From contig JARBJD010000071.1 of NCBI GenBank assembly GCA_033064195.1, positions 223,937-287,936 of the forward strand: 64,000 nucleotides of DNA, in the 5' to 3' direction. A program made the translations under genes and the position numbers. Origin of the DNA: Blattamonas nauphoetae (taxonomy: Eukaryota > Preaxostyla > Oxymonadida). The notes under the pieces were generated by a model. It was not told the DNA's origin and did no database searches. It saw only the letters and a list, made by a program, of their open reading frames with translations. Below, one piece after another: positions 33,368-45,420 of this stretch (its first letter is position 1; each line of letters starts with the position of its first letter).

Positions 33368-35598
33368 ATGTCAGGAACGGGTCGAAGTTCGTCCTTCTCC
33401 TTTCTCAACCATTTTTCATAGAGATTCTGTTTGAAATCCACCGCAACTCAACATCATTGCTGGAAGCCTGCCAGCTCGACAATGAGGATAAACCTCGTGT
33501 GATCCGCACAACGACGAAACTGGATGAAGCATCACGACAAAAACTTGACGACGAAGCAGGCCGCTTGAAAGAATTGCCTGCCGAGGCGATTGTTCCGTAT
33601 TTCAAATCGGGAGTGGTTGAATCGAGATACGAAGCGCTGATGGATGTTGACCCTGAAACGAACTTGAAGCGGAAGATGGATCTCCACAAAGACCAGCCAT
33701 GGACAGAGCAAGTGTGTTTTGAGATTGTTTGTCTGAAATGTGATTCAGGAACTGTTGAAAATCACCGCCCAAATTGCTCAATCGCTGAACATCCTTCACA
33801 AAGCAGGATTTCTCCACATGAATATTGCGCCGTACTACATCTACATCCCACCCAGTGGTCCTGCGAAATTCTGTCTTCTTTCTCTTTTTCATTGTGTTTC
33901 AGCTGACTTCTTCTATGTGGCTGATTGTGCCGAAGATGAAACTATCGATGAGATCCCAAACACAAGCAAGTATTTTCGACTATTTTCGAGTCTCTGATCA
34001 TTCTCTTCAGTATCCGCTATGCTCCAGAATGTATGGATGATGATCCAATGTGTGTCACTCCACTTGATCATATCATTTTCAGGATTAATGGAAAATCAGA
34101 AGTGTGGTCGCTGGGAATTTTGATGCATGAACTGGCGACAGGCACCGTTCCGTTCCCTTCCACAAAATCAACCGTGATTTATAACAAACTGATGAACAAG
34201 CAAGTTAAACCGGTTCCCGAAACAGTTCCCCCTCAACTCCGTGCACTCATCACGAAAATGTTGACAATTGTATTCCATCCCACATTTTTCATCGTTTGGC
34301 AGGATCCTGAGAATCGCCCAACCGCCGAAGAGCTTCTTCGTGAGCCATGTCTCCAACCGTTCGTTGGGAATGTGAACATTTCTGCTTCTGTGAATAAACC
34401 TCGCGTCTCTGCGCCACAAGCGACTCCTCTCCAACTGCAATACGCTGGAAGACCAGAAGACCGAGTGGCAGCTTTTCTGAACGAGTTGGAAAAAATTCAG
34501 CCAGTAACAAGAATCGGGACACAACCAATTACATTTGAAGCACAGGTGAATGTGGCGAATGCAATGAAAGAGATTTACAAGATGGATCGATCTCAGCATC
34601 GTCAATCGTTCCGCGTCTACCTCTCCGGGACCTCAGCAGTTGATGTGAATGGAATCCGACGCTGGTATTTCACGAAACTTGTTGAACTGTTGATTGACCC
34701 GAAAGAGTTGGGATTGTTCACACAAGACAAGAAAGCAGCTGGAAAATTGACGATCTCAAGCGACCCGAAATATCAATCACCAGAATACCTGCAAATCTTC
34801 AAATTTGCTGGGTTCGTGTTGGGGAAGTGCCTTCTGGAGAAATTGATTGTTCCGTTCCGGTTCAACAAGTTCATCTGGAAACAGCTTCAAGGTCTTCCGG
34901 TCCTGCCTTCGGATCTGGAATACGTGAATGACAAACTGTTTGAATCCTTGTCTGGTTTTCGTGGAATGGATAAAGAAGATTTCGATGCTCTACAGTTGAC
35001 GTGGACGTGTTCGCTTCCCGATGGGTCCATTGTGGATGTTGTGCCTGGTGGAAAGAACCACCGAGTTCTTTTCGAGGACATTGGGGATTATGTTGATTTT
35101 GCGTCTTTGGTGACACTGAACTATTATATCCCTCTTGTGACCGCGATGCGCTCGGAGCTTCAAGCGCTCATCCCCGAACACGTCCTCCGCATCTTAACGC
35201 CGGAGGAGTTGGAGCACACCGCGTGTGGAAGCGAAACAATTGATGTTGCCGATTGGAAGGCCAATACAAAGGTGGATCAAACGCTCAGAAGTCGCCCAAA
35301 GGTTCCAGCCGCATTTTGGGAAGTTGTTGAAAAAGCCGACAACAACACACGAAAAGAAATCCTCCGCCTCGGAACGGGGTTGATAAATGCACCACCGACT
35401 GGCTTTAAAGACATGAAATCGTCGAACACAACTTCCAGTGGAGGATTCAATCTCCATGGGATGACACAAGAAGGCCAGTTCATGCCACAAGGCCACATGT
35501 GTTTCAATGCGTTGGATATCCCTCTTGTTGAGGATGTGGATATCATGCGCATGCTGATCAAGAAGGCCATCCAAAACTCAGCGCCTCCCGCCGATTAG
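33368..35598 (+). CDS. Pseudokinase-HECT E3 ubiquitin ligase fusion
   Basis: ATG 33368 to TAG 35596-35598. Six GT-AG introns at 33381-33421 (41 bp), 33712-33748 (37), 33873-33902 (30), 33970-34010 (41), 34050-34082 (33) and 34270-34302 (33) leave exactly 672 codons, giving 671 residues. Residues 1 to about 275 are kinase-like: LNILHKAGFLH, then MNIAPYYI where HRDxKPxN is expected, SDFF for DFG, IRYAPEC, EVWSLGILMHELATG and DPENRPT. The catalytic Asp and the Lys and Asn of the loop are lost, so it is a pseudokinase. From about residue 325 on it is a HECT domain: VDVNGIRRWYF, FKFAGFVLGKCLLE, PFRFNKF, GSETIDVADWK, RLGTGLINAPPTGF. The catalytic Cys in GHMCFNALDIP is residue 640 (codon 35500-35502). 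It presumably transfers ubiquitin, with the pseudokinase selecting or sensing the substrate (inference). Confidence 0.9.
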
Positions 35599-35842
35599 GC
35601 CAATACGAGTTCCTGTTCAGTGTCCAGACCACAATATTCCTTTTTTTTGTTTCAACGTCCCATTTCATCGACTGTCCAAGCTAAATACCACCATTTACAA
35701 AACCCCAAACTCACGACTTCCACCAAAACGAGAAATAATCCATTGAAGAGCAGTTCATGAGATGAAATGAGAATAAAATATTGTTTTTGACCTCTAAATG
35801 AATAGAAAACACGTAAATCTCGAAATGTCACGACATCTTTCT

Positions 35843-38800
35843 TCATGAGTTCCACCATTCCTCACTCCCTCCCCCACTCATCCCACTCCCATAAAACGAC
35901 TCCGAGTTCAACAACGGAATGAACCCTGTGTTCTCCTGTTCCGATTTCCTCTCGCCATTCCCTTGTCCATCCATTCCGATTGATTTTTGTTCTTCCTTCC
36001 TTTTCTCTTCTCTCTCCCTCTCTCTTTCTTTCTCCCTCTCCCTCTCCCTCTTCAAATCACTCCCTCGTCGTGTTCCCCACGTCAATCCAATCATCACTCC
36101 ATCATCCGTCACTTCTGACCCCCACTTCCCTCCTTCCTTCCCACTCTCTCTTCCTCTCCCACCAGCCTGTCCATATCCTCCTTTCCCTTCCTCTCTTCGT
36201 TCAACACCTTCCTTGGCTTCGTCTTCCCTGACTCCATATTTTCGTCCTTCCTCCTTCTTCCCTTCTGCTCCTGATGAGAACAATCCTGAGAAAAATCGAC
36301 GAATTTTCGTTCCTGTGCTCGGAGCATTTATGGGAGGCTCCCGATTAGGAGTTCGTTTTCTGCCATCGTCAAATTGGTCGGTTTGTCGGCGAACGGGTGT
36401 GTTCTGTTTGTCCATCTCAGACGGAGTGGGTGGAAGTGAAGCTAACTTGAGCTCTTCCTTCTCCCTTCTTCTCTCCTCTTTCATTCTCACCTGTTCCAAT
36501 CGCTCTTCTTCCTCACTCACAATCCCATCCAACGTGAAACGAAGCGCTGCAGGTGTCCAGACAGTGTCGACAGCGAGTGGATGCAGATAAGTTGGGTTGA
36601 CAAACGGATCCTCGTCGAAAGAGGAAAGAATGGGGGTGGGAGAGGCAGAAACGTCATTTCGATTGAGAGTCGATGACGGATGAGGAATGAACGAGACAGA
36701 ATCGAGTGTTGACGGAAGTCCCGCACTCAAATTGTCAGCATCGAGGGCTTCGGGTGTTGGTGAGTTCGCAACTCGCTCCCCGTGTTCTTCCCCATCCACA
36801 CTCGCCCTCATTCTCCTCACCTCTCTCCACTCCATCTTCCCATTCCGCCTCGATCTCCGCGGATGTGGTGTGGTGAGCAGCTGTCGTGGACACTGTCCAA
36901 ATTCGTTGATTTGCATGTTCAGTGTGGACGCAGACATGCACACAGGCCGAATCCAATCATCCAAAATTTCTGGGGTCTTCGTTTTCGTCTTGGACGATGT
37001 TGAGGATGACGGTGTTTGTGGGGATTGTGGGGCAGTTGGGGATATTTGGATGGACCCAAAATCGGATTCATCGTCGCTTTCAGCGCTCATGTCTGTGACC
37101 CAGTTCCGTCTTCGCATTTCTTTCACGTTTTCCTCGTATGTGAGCCAGTAAAACACATTTTCAGCTTCTTCGCTTGCTTTCCCACGCTGTGAGACACCAA
37201 ACACAAGATCGATCCAATCCGAGAGATGGAAGGACACGTACGGTGATTCGAGAAGACAGCGCATGATGTGAATGAAACGCGTCGATGGCGAGGCAGAAGG
37301 CGAAAGTGGTTGAGAAGGAATCCAAACACTTTGTTGATCCGATCCATTCTCAAGTTCTTGACTATCACTGCCTGGTTTGTCTGATTTGTCTTCCCACTGG
37401 CTGTTGTGGGCGAAGGGGGGAAGAGTGATGTCTCCGACAAGATGGCCGTCGGGGAGAGAGGAGAGATCGAGTGAACGAGGATCGAAGTGGAGGAAGGATG
37501 GAGTGAGATAGAATTCGGGGATGAGCTGGGAAAGGAGAGGAGAGGAAGGAGAGAAGATGAAAGAGAATAAGAAGGAAGTGAACGAAAAGAGAATAAGAAG
37601 GAGGTGAACGAAAAGAGAAAAGAAAACAACAGAAGCATAATCACCTCACTCACCATTCCCCTCACAAACCTCCTTCAAATCCGCTGGATTGTTCATCACA
37701 CCCTCCCACGTCTTCGCAATGTCCACAAACAGTCTCGACGTCTGCTCAAATCTCGAATCCTGCAATCTCAACAAATGTTGCGGGAGGATCCGAAATAGGA
37801 AGAAGATGAGATACGAAGGAGTTGAATAGTGAGTGCCAAAGAAGAACAGTGATGGATGGGGATGGATCTGTCGGTCTGTGTGAGGAGATGGAAGAGATAG
37901 TGAAGCGAATTGTGGCTGTGGGTGTGTTTCATCTCTGCTTCCTTTGCTTCCACGTGTTTGTCGCTTTCGTTTGTCGATGGAGTCGGAGTCGGAGCCTTTC
38001 GTTGACGATCCGCTGAGCTGAAAATAAAGTGATGTGGCCTGTTCCATGTTTGGTCTGGGCGATTTCAAGTTCATTCCTTCTTCTTTTCTGAATTGTTCGT
38101 TTCTCCGTCGTGCTTCCTGTTCTTCCCACTCTTTCTTCACTTCTTTCTTCTCCTGTGCCACCACATCCCGCATTTGGCGAGCTCGTTCCTTGAATTTGGC
38201 GAAACGCTCTCGATTAAGCGCCCCGATTGGTCGAGACAGGTCTCGAAAGATGGACGAAGCCTGTTGTGCGAGATCGTCATCCGAATCAAAGTCTTGATTA
38301 ATCTCGGTGGGAGATGCCACAGTGGAAGAGGGAGAAGAGGGAGGGTGAGGCGAGATGGAAGGAGTTTGTGTTTGTTGATGGGCCTTTCGTTGTTGTTTCT
38401 CCATTCTTCGTCGTTCTCTTCGTGCCCTCTGCCTTTCAACTCGGATTTCTTCCTGTTCCTCTTCCTCCTCCGTCCATTCCAACCGAATTTTCTCGCTTTT
38501 CCACCCTCTCTCGTTCAAAACCCACGGAACAACTGGATATTGGGAAGGATCGTTGAACGATCGATCAGCGAGGCAGTTCAAGTATAACAAATAATCCAAG
38601 TTCGAAATTCGATGAGAAAGCCACAAAGAAAGAACAAGCGCTGGTGGTGGAAGGAGGACCAGCGAAAGGGGATGCTGGGAGGGTTGGTAGAGTGGGGAAA
38701 GTTGGGATGGTGCTTCACATGATTGCGGGACGACAGATGGCAGAGGAGATGGGAGTAATGATGATTGTGATGTGGCGAGGGGTGAAGATGAAGACAGAGC

Positions 38801-40891
38801 GGGTGGTGAAGCAGACTTTCCAGATGGGGGGACAGATCCTGAAAAAGAGGCTGGAGACGACGATCGACTATCCCAAGGCGTGATTTCACGTTTCTTCTCC
38901 ATCTCACTCCACATAATCATGTGTGGAGGGGTTGGTGGAAGAAGAATGTAGGGAAGGATCGACGAAGATGAGGAAACTGGAGGAGGTGATCCAGAGAGTG
39001 GTGGGGATGGAGTGGGTCGTGGAATGTGTGATGATGAGTACGAAGATGGAGGGAAAGACGCCCTGGAGTCGGCTAATTGCCCAGCTGATGGGTTAAAAGG
39101 TGACGAGGGCGTTCTTGACGATGGATGGAGTGTTGAGACGGACGAGACACGGTAAGGAGATGATGTCGGGTTGGGCATGTTGGGATTGTTGAGTTTTCCC
39201 AGATATAGCGAAGAAAAGGCAGAAAAAATGATGCGAAATGCCGAGTTGCGTTGGGCGGATGAGGAAAATGAAAGGTAAAATGAGGATGACGATGGGAGAG
39301 TGTGCTGTGGGTGGGTCGGAATGAAGAAGGGGAGAGAGTCTGGGCGGGGATATGTGGTGAAGAACAGTTCGAGACCGATCTGAAATGGAGAACGATGCAA
39401 AAAAGGATATATGAATGCAAAAAGGACGGAATATCACAAAATAAAGTATAAGGACGAGATAGAGATGCTAAAAGGAGGTTAGCTCAAATTTGATGAAACA
39501 GGACGATAAAATGGAATATGTCGATTGTCAGTGTCAAACCTCTCTCATCGCATAGCGTCGTCTGACAACTTTGATGAGATCAGCAAGAGGAATGCGGAGG
39601 AACGGCCTGGCTTCGGTGTTCGCGAAGAACGAGATGAACACATGCAAATTCGTCAGAACGAGACGGGCAGGGAGAGAATGAAGATGGAGGGCGTGTTCAG
39701 AGACTGGAATGAGAGAATAATCACATCAGATGAGGTCAATCAAATTGATGATAAAACAAGGATCGAGACACAAGAATGAGTGAGAGATAACAATGCCCTT
39801 CTCTAGATTAAAGAAACAAAAAGGGAGAATAAGCTCTCCCAAATACCTCTGAACTGAGCCAAAATGTGTTCGGACAATCCATCGAGCCAGAGAGTGTCGA
39901 AAGGAGCTTTGGCTTCACATTGAGCTACGAGAGCTTCTACGCGAGCCTGGTTGAGAAAGAAGATGTAAGAATGTGGGGAAAGATGAGGAGAATGAATCAG
40001 AAAGGTAACAGAGAGATCCGAACGATGGAAGAGGGTGGAAGGGAATTTAGAAAAATTGGGATATGAGGAATATTAGAGATCTATACCTCGCTACCAACAG
40101 CGTCAGGCTGGGCTAGAGAGTGTAGTGTTGTGATGAGTGGCAGGAGGCGGGAAACAGGGACATATTCAGGGACGAGATATTGGACTGATGCATTCGGTGG
40201 GAGCTGAGAATAAATAGAGGAAAGAAGAGCAGAGAAGGTATGATCGTGGAAGATAAAGGAAGTGAAGTTGAATGGAGGGAGAATGCAAGAGAAAAGAAGA
40301 ATAATGACGATAAGTTTGAGATCATACAGAGCGATGGAAGAAAGGATAGTTAATATTGTTTGCTTTCATCTCGACGACAACAGCGCAGTCAAGACGAATA
40401 AGTGTCTTCTCTTCGTTCCCTGTCACCTTCCTGATGGTATTCAGATCGGTGTCTTCTCGGATGTCTCTCGTTTCGAGATAATTGAATTTGAGAAGGGGTT
40501 TCGAAAGAAAGTCTGATGTAGGTTCGAAAATGAGACATCGGGCACAGATTTTCAATCGTCCAGGGATGAGACTGGAAATGTGGTGGATTGGATTGGATGG
40601 AAGAGAGAAGAGAATATCATTGATAAATGAATGAAAAAAGGAAAAGAAAGGAAATTGGAACAATTGCGTCACCCAAAAATGTAGTAAAATGACAAAACGT
40701 CCTTCGAAGAATTGGGTGTGATGGATGATGTCGCTCAAAACGTGGGATCACGATTGATTTGGATCGAATAAAGATCCATACCGATTGGCAGTGGCATCAA
40801 AATAAGAACATTGAGCATCTTGAAAGTAGTAGTCTCCTTCTTCGAGCATCATCAACGTGAAGCGCGAGAAGTGGCGCGATTGGGTAAACAT
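35843..40891 (-). CDS. FAN/NSMAF-like BEACH-domain protein lacking WD40 repeats
   Basis: Multi-exon minus-strand gene; the likely start is ATG 40891 (MFTQSRHFSRFTLMMLEE). Recognisable blocks in order: LEEGDYYFQDAQ and GRLKICARCLIFEP (FAN-type N-terminal region, about 40890-40480); VVRRRYAMRE continued as GLELFF (PH-like domain, about 39570-39350); RISNLDYLLYLN and ADRSFNDPSQYPVVPWVL (start of BEACH, about 38600); FRDLSRPIGALN (about 38250); THYSTPSYLIFF (about 37830); PDGHLVGDITLPPFA (about 37400); SDWIDLVFGVSQRGKA and INEFGQCPRQL. After this comes a charged low-complexity tail ending at 35843, and the WD40 propeller typical of FAN is absent. BEACH proteins act in membrane traffic and lysosome-related compartments. 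Low-complexity inserts interrupt the BEACH domain near 38300-39100. Confidence 0.8.
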
Positions 40892-40899
40892 CGTGAATA

Positions 40900-41570
40900 A
40901 GGCAAGGCTAGAAGAGTCACAGTGAGAATAATGGAGAAAGATGAGAGAAATGCATGAGAAATGCGGATAGGAAGTAGTTTGTTCTTAACGATGAGAAATC
41001 TTGTTTGAGAGATCAATCTCGGGAGTGGTTCCCAATTGTCATTTACGAAATGGAGAAGTTCTTAAAATCTTTGAGTATAACATACAATTATCGTCTGTAT
41101 CGACAGAACACGATGAAAATAGCGAACAACGATGTTCAAGAAAGAGCAATGGCTTGATCAACCGGCCGAATAACTTGCTGCTAATGAAGTGTGGAACAAC
41201 ACACAGTCAAAGAAAAGGATGTGTCAAAACACATACAAAAGTAAAATGAAGGTACATTAGTCGAATTAGAGGAGAAATGAAGATCAGTTCCCATCTGGGC
41301 GTTTAGACACTGATAATGATAAATGAGGCAGAAAAGAGAATGAGCAGCAGAGGGAAGGGGATATATGTGAAGAAGTTTCAGCGAGATCACAAAAAAGCGT
41401 TGAAAATGACGATTGTGATCAAACCCTGTTTTTTCTGATCTGAAGACATGAGCTGTGCCCGACGGCCGAAATACTCGGCTAGTTCCACCAGAAACTGTCC
41501 GTGGACGGCGAGGTTGATCGTTATCACCTGAAAACAACGCAGAAGTGCGATGAGTGGAAAAAGAGAAGTC
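40900..41570. other. Unassigned stretch
   Basis: Between the BEACH gene start and the CFAP96-like gene. A minus-strand stretch at about 41450-41530 (ITINLAVHGQFLVELAEYFG) looks protein-like and is preceded by a pyrimidine-AG splice acceptor, so it may be an exon of either neighbour. I cannot place it. Confidence 0.3.
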
Positions 41571-41579
41571 GATCGAATA

Positions 41580-42756
41580 TCACTCATGAAAACCCAAAAA
41601 AAGCACAAAAATATGAATGATATCATTCAGACCTGGAATATATTCTGGAAATGGGCTGAATGTTCCCATCAGACTTTTAGTTCCTGGTGATGAAGCCCGA
41701 AACGGCGGTCGTTTTCCAAGCTCCTCTCTTTTTGCCTTCTCCTGTCTTTCTCTTCGGCGTTCAGCACGTGTTCGAGTCCGGTTGACAGCGACGGGAGAAT
41801 AGACGCTGTTGTCGAAGTTGCTGAGTGGGGTTGATCGAGACAGGAAAGGGGTGGGTGGTGGGCGAGGGTCTTTCATTTTTTTCAGTTTGTTGCGATCGCC
41901 ACCGTATGGTTCAGGAATGTATTCATACTGTGAGGATGGAGAGAGGGACGATGAGATGACAGAAAAGAGAGAAACATGGATGGACCGAGAATGTGATAAT
42001 ACAAGAAAAGAAAGCAGCGAAAAGGATATAATGAAATCACAAACCTTAAATCCTCCGATGGTTGTTCCAGGCGTTCCGGAACCGCCACGCTAAAAAAGAT
42101 TGAGTCAGGTTGATTGATAAAGACGAAAAGAGGATACTCTCGGAGGTGATGTAAAGATTCCTCGTTGGGCTCTTGGAGATGCCGATGTTGAGCGTGTTTT
42201 CCGAACTTCTGGCTCGGGGATATATTCAGGTGAAGAAAAAACAGCGAGTTGTCTGGAGACGATGACAGAAGAATTGAGAATAGGAAAATGATGGAAAGTG
42301 ATAGAAAGAGTGACGAATATACCCAGTTTTGGGAGCTGATCTTGTAATGAAAGGTTTTGGAGAAGTACTTCGAACATCGTTTTTGGTGAGGCGTGGCTTG
42401 GTTTCATAAGGCTCGGTCTGATTGAAAAGGGTGAATAATAAAGAAAGACAGGTAAGACATACAGTCGCAAGAGACAAAAACTCACCAATAGTTGAATTTC
42501 CCTTCTTTGGAGGGTTGGCGATCATTTGTTTGCCTTTGAATCGGCTGTCAACGAGGAGTGCATCGGGACGTTCAATATATGGTTCCTAGATGATCAGAAT
42601 AATGAGAAAACATGGTGTAGAATGAGAAATTGACGGAAAAAGTGAATCACAAGAAGAACGAACCCCGACTCCAAGGTATGGCGAGAGTGCAGTAAATTCT
42701 GGTTTTTTAGGCGATTTACGACGAGGAGCGTTCGAAGTTGAGCTTGGCCGTGACAT
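41580..42756 (-). CDS. CFAP96-like ciliary microtubule protein
   Basis: ATG 42756 (MSRPSSTSNAPRRKSPKKPEF). Exons separated by short introns give SPYLGVG joined to EPYIERPDALLVDSRFKGKQ, then NPPKKGN, EPYETKPRLTKND, YIPEPEVRKTRS, GTPGTTIGGFK, YIPEPYGGDRNKLKKMKD, an Arg/Glu-rich helix (TRAERRRERQEKAKRE) and PPFRASSPGTKSLMGTFSPFPEYIPG. The F-K-G-K-Q…N-P-x-K-K-G block and the closing SSPG-x-K…GTF-x-P-x-P block are features of the CFAP96/C4orf47 (DUF4586) family of ciliary doublet-microtubule-associated proteins. A flagellated organism is therefore implied. Splice sites were assigned by eye, the last exon boundary is uncertain, and family assignment is from memory of the motif order. Confidence 0.6.
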
Positions 42757-42942
42757 GGAATCAAGAGTTGATGAACGGTTAAATGAGTACCCACAACAAT
42801 CTTCTTCAAGAAATCACCAATTCTGAATAATGATTTATCTTTGATATGATCAAGAAATTCAATGAAGAATAATGATACTATTGAATGTGCAAAATCATGA
42901 ACAGACAAAAAAGAGTGTGGATTAAATTATGACACGTTCTGG

Positions 42943-45163
42943 CTATTCAGTTGTGGATTGCCTCAACTTCGATGGAGTTCGAGGATTCTCAATCGGAATC
43001 TCCAGAGGAACATCAGCGTCTTCATCCTCTCCAGTGATGAGAGAAAAGCTCGGCGTATTATGGCTCGGGAAGGATCTGAGTGGTCGTTGGACATTCAAAG
43101 TGCTGGTATAGTCTTCATCAACAAGCTCGCCGTCCAAACTATCACTTTCATCGTCGTCATCAACAGGCATGTCGAAGGACTCGGGGATTGTCGAAGGCAA
43201 GACAGCGACGGTTGTGAATTCTGGGGTGAACCCAGATCCTGTTCTTCTGATAACTAATTCGGTTTTGGAGGGAAGAGCAACTATATGTGCCTGGTTGGAA
43301 TTGACAAGGAGGCTTGGTGAAACAAAAGATGATGTTTTTGGGAGAAATGACGTGATTCGGGTGAAGGCAGAGTTTTCGTGTGTCATGACAGGTCCAGGTG
43401 TTTCGAATTGTTCATTCTCTGCCTGGTCAGCTTGGTGTTTGGAAAAAACTTGGAATCCTGAATTTATTCGCTGGAGCTGAGATTTCGATGACGAAGTATG
43501 GATCGACGACACGTTTCGAGAATAAGTCCGAGGAACGGTCGTATTCGAGTTGGCTGACGATGGTGGCGAAGGGAGTGGTGTGATGGATGTCGGTGGATCA
43601 GCAGATTCGGGAACTCGGCTGGCTCCAGGCATTGTTGGATGAGGATAGTCTTGCTGCATTCCTAAGCGCCCGTAAGCCCGTTTCCATTCTTCCTGAACAA
43701 GTTCTTCGCGAATTGTGTCATCGGTCTCTCCCCACATTGTTGAAAGAGAGTTTGTACTGAGCGAGATGTTGTCGTTCATGTTCTGTCGGAGCAGTTTGTC
43801 GACAACTTGTGGATTTGTCTTCGCAGAAGGAGCAACAAAGATACTGTGGTCTGGCTGACTACTCCTTTGTTCGCTGGAGAGCACCATTTGTTGTGCTGGA
43901 GATTGCGAATTGTTTTGGATGTGACGTACAATCTCGTCCATGCCCATAATAACAGGGAAGGCATCATATCGTTCCTCTGTTTCCGATTCCGAGTGTTCCG
44001 ACGGATGGTCAGCATGGATAGTCACCTTCTGACTTCCTTTGAATGCAGTGGCCAGAACAACCGATTGTATTCGAGCAAGAGATGGAGTAGGCTTCAAAGC
44101 ACTCGACTCTCGTGGAGTGATGTCATTTTCGCTGGGTTCTGTCCGATCCGAGCGGGATTCGGTGAGGTTTTGGCTGAGAGGTGAGTGATGCTTGATAATG
44201 TCTGGTGCAATGAACGAAACTTCTCTTGCGGTATATACTGTGCTTCTTTCAGTGTTTGTGAATGGGATTATTGGTTGTGGGTTGATAACGACTGATCTCG
44301 TGATTCTGATCGGTACGTGCTCGTCATCCGAAGATGGCTCGTCTGAAGGTGCAGTCAAGTCAGCAGAACCTTCGGGTGGAATGTCCGTTGGAATCATTGC
44401 AATATCTGCAATTGGAAGATCGGAAGGGGTTGTGTTTGGATGGTCTGGATGGTCCACAGGAGCTATAGACATTCTAAGACGATAGAAAGAGAAGTGAAAT
44501 GTCAATGAAAAGAGAGAAAAGGGAGAAAATGGGAGAAGAATCAATCTGGTCTCACAAACCCTTGTTCTGACTGTTGGGGATTGGTGGATGGTTCGGGCTC
44601 TGTGAATTGAGTTGGCATTCGAGTTTCGTTTTCGAGGAGACGATCAGTTTGTTGGGGTGTGATTGTTGTGAGAGTTTTGGGAGGATTGGTCACAATTTTG
44701 ATGAAATGGAGGAGTTGGGCGCTGTGAACGATGAGGAGTATGAACGAAATCACTGAAACGGCGAATGATGCGGCAGAGAGACTGACATATAAGGTTTGTT
44801 TGGATGACGTCACAAGAGAGGCTACAAGTGCGAGGATGGATGAGATGACGAGGAGGAGGACACCAAGGATCGGTGCTCTAGGAATTGAGATAGAGAGCGT
44901 ATTTACAAAAATGAAAATAAAAGATTGCAATCAAACCGTGGGAAGCAATTCATTTTGTATCTAATGTTAATTCGGTACATTGTGACGACAAACATTGTTG
45001 TGACAACATTGATACCAAATAGTGGCCATGCAACAGTGAACAAGCCAACAATAAAGCAAATCAGAATAAGGAGCGAAAATATTATTGTGGCTATGAGGAC
45101 TGCACGGACACGGCGGACAGTGAAGCGTTTCGATGGTCGAGGTTGTTTTGCGTCTTCAGACAT
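42943..45163 (-). CDS. Four-span membrane protein with long cytoplasmic tail
   Basis: ATG 45163 (MSEDAKQPRPSKRF). Two GT-AG introns, 44878-44936 (59 bp) and 44474-44559 (86 bp), leave 692 codons including the stop, so the frame closes at 691 residues. The first part carries four hydrophobic segments (AVLIATIIFSLLILICFIVG, VVTTMFVVTMY, ILGVLLLVISSILALVASLV, LSAASFAVSVISFILLIV). A tail of more than 500 Ser/Thr/Pro-rich, acidic residues follows, with no recognised domain. The topology recalls tetraspan proteins, but no diagnostic Cys motif is visible. It is divergently arranged with gene C, with about 250 bp between the coding regions. Role unknown. Confidence 0.75.
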
Positions 45164-45420
45164 AACATTGCGGAAAAAAACGAGATGAAGAGGAAATGAC
45201 TTTGAATCTAAACGCTGATGAGTAAGTTGAAATACAAGATGAGGCGAAAAGAGGTGAGATAGATCGGGGTGAATGTCGAATAAAGGGAACGAAAGATGAG
45301 TCGATTTTTATCAGCTATCACATAACTTTTCGTCCAACCGCTTCTCTTTTACATGATTGTGTCAGACCTATTTTTCTCAACATTGACCCGAAAGCGATTG
45401 AAACTAACGAACAAGCCTCG

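Noticed and set aside
35919-36590. Plus-strand frame of 223 codons
   Set aside because: Antisense to the charged tail of the BEACH gene.
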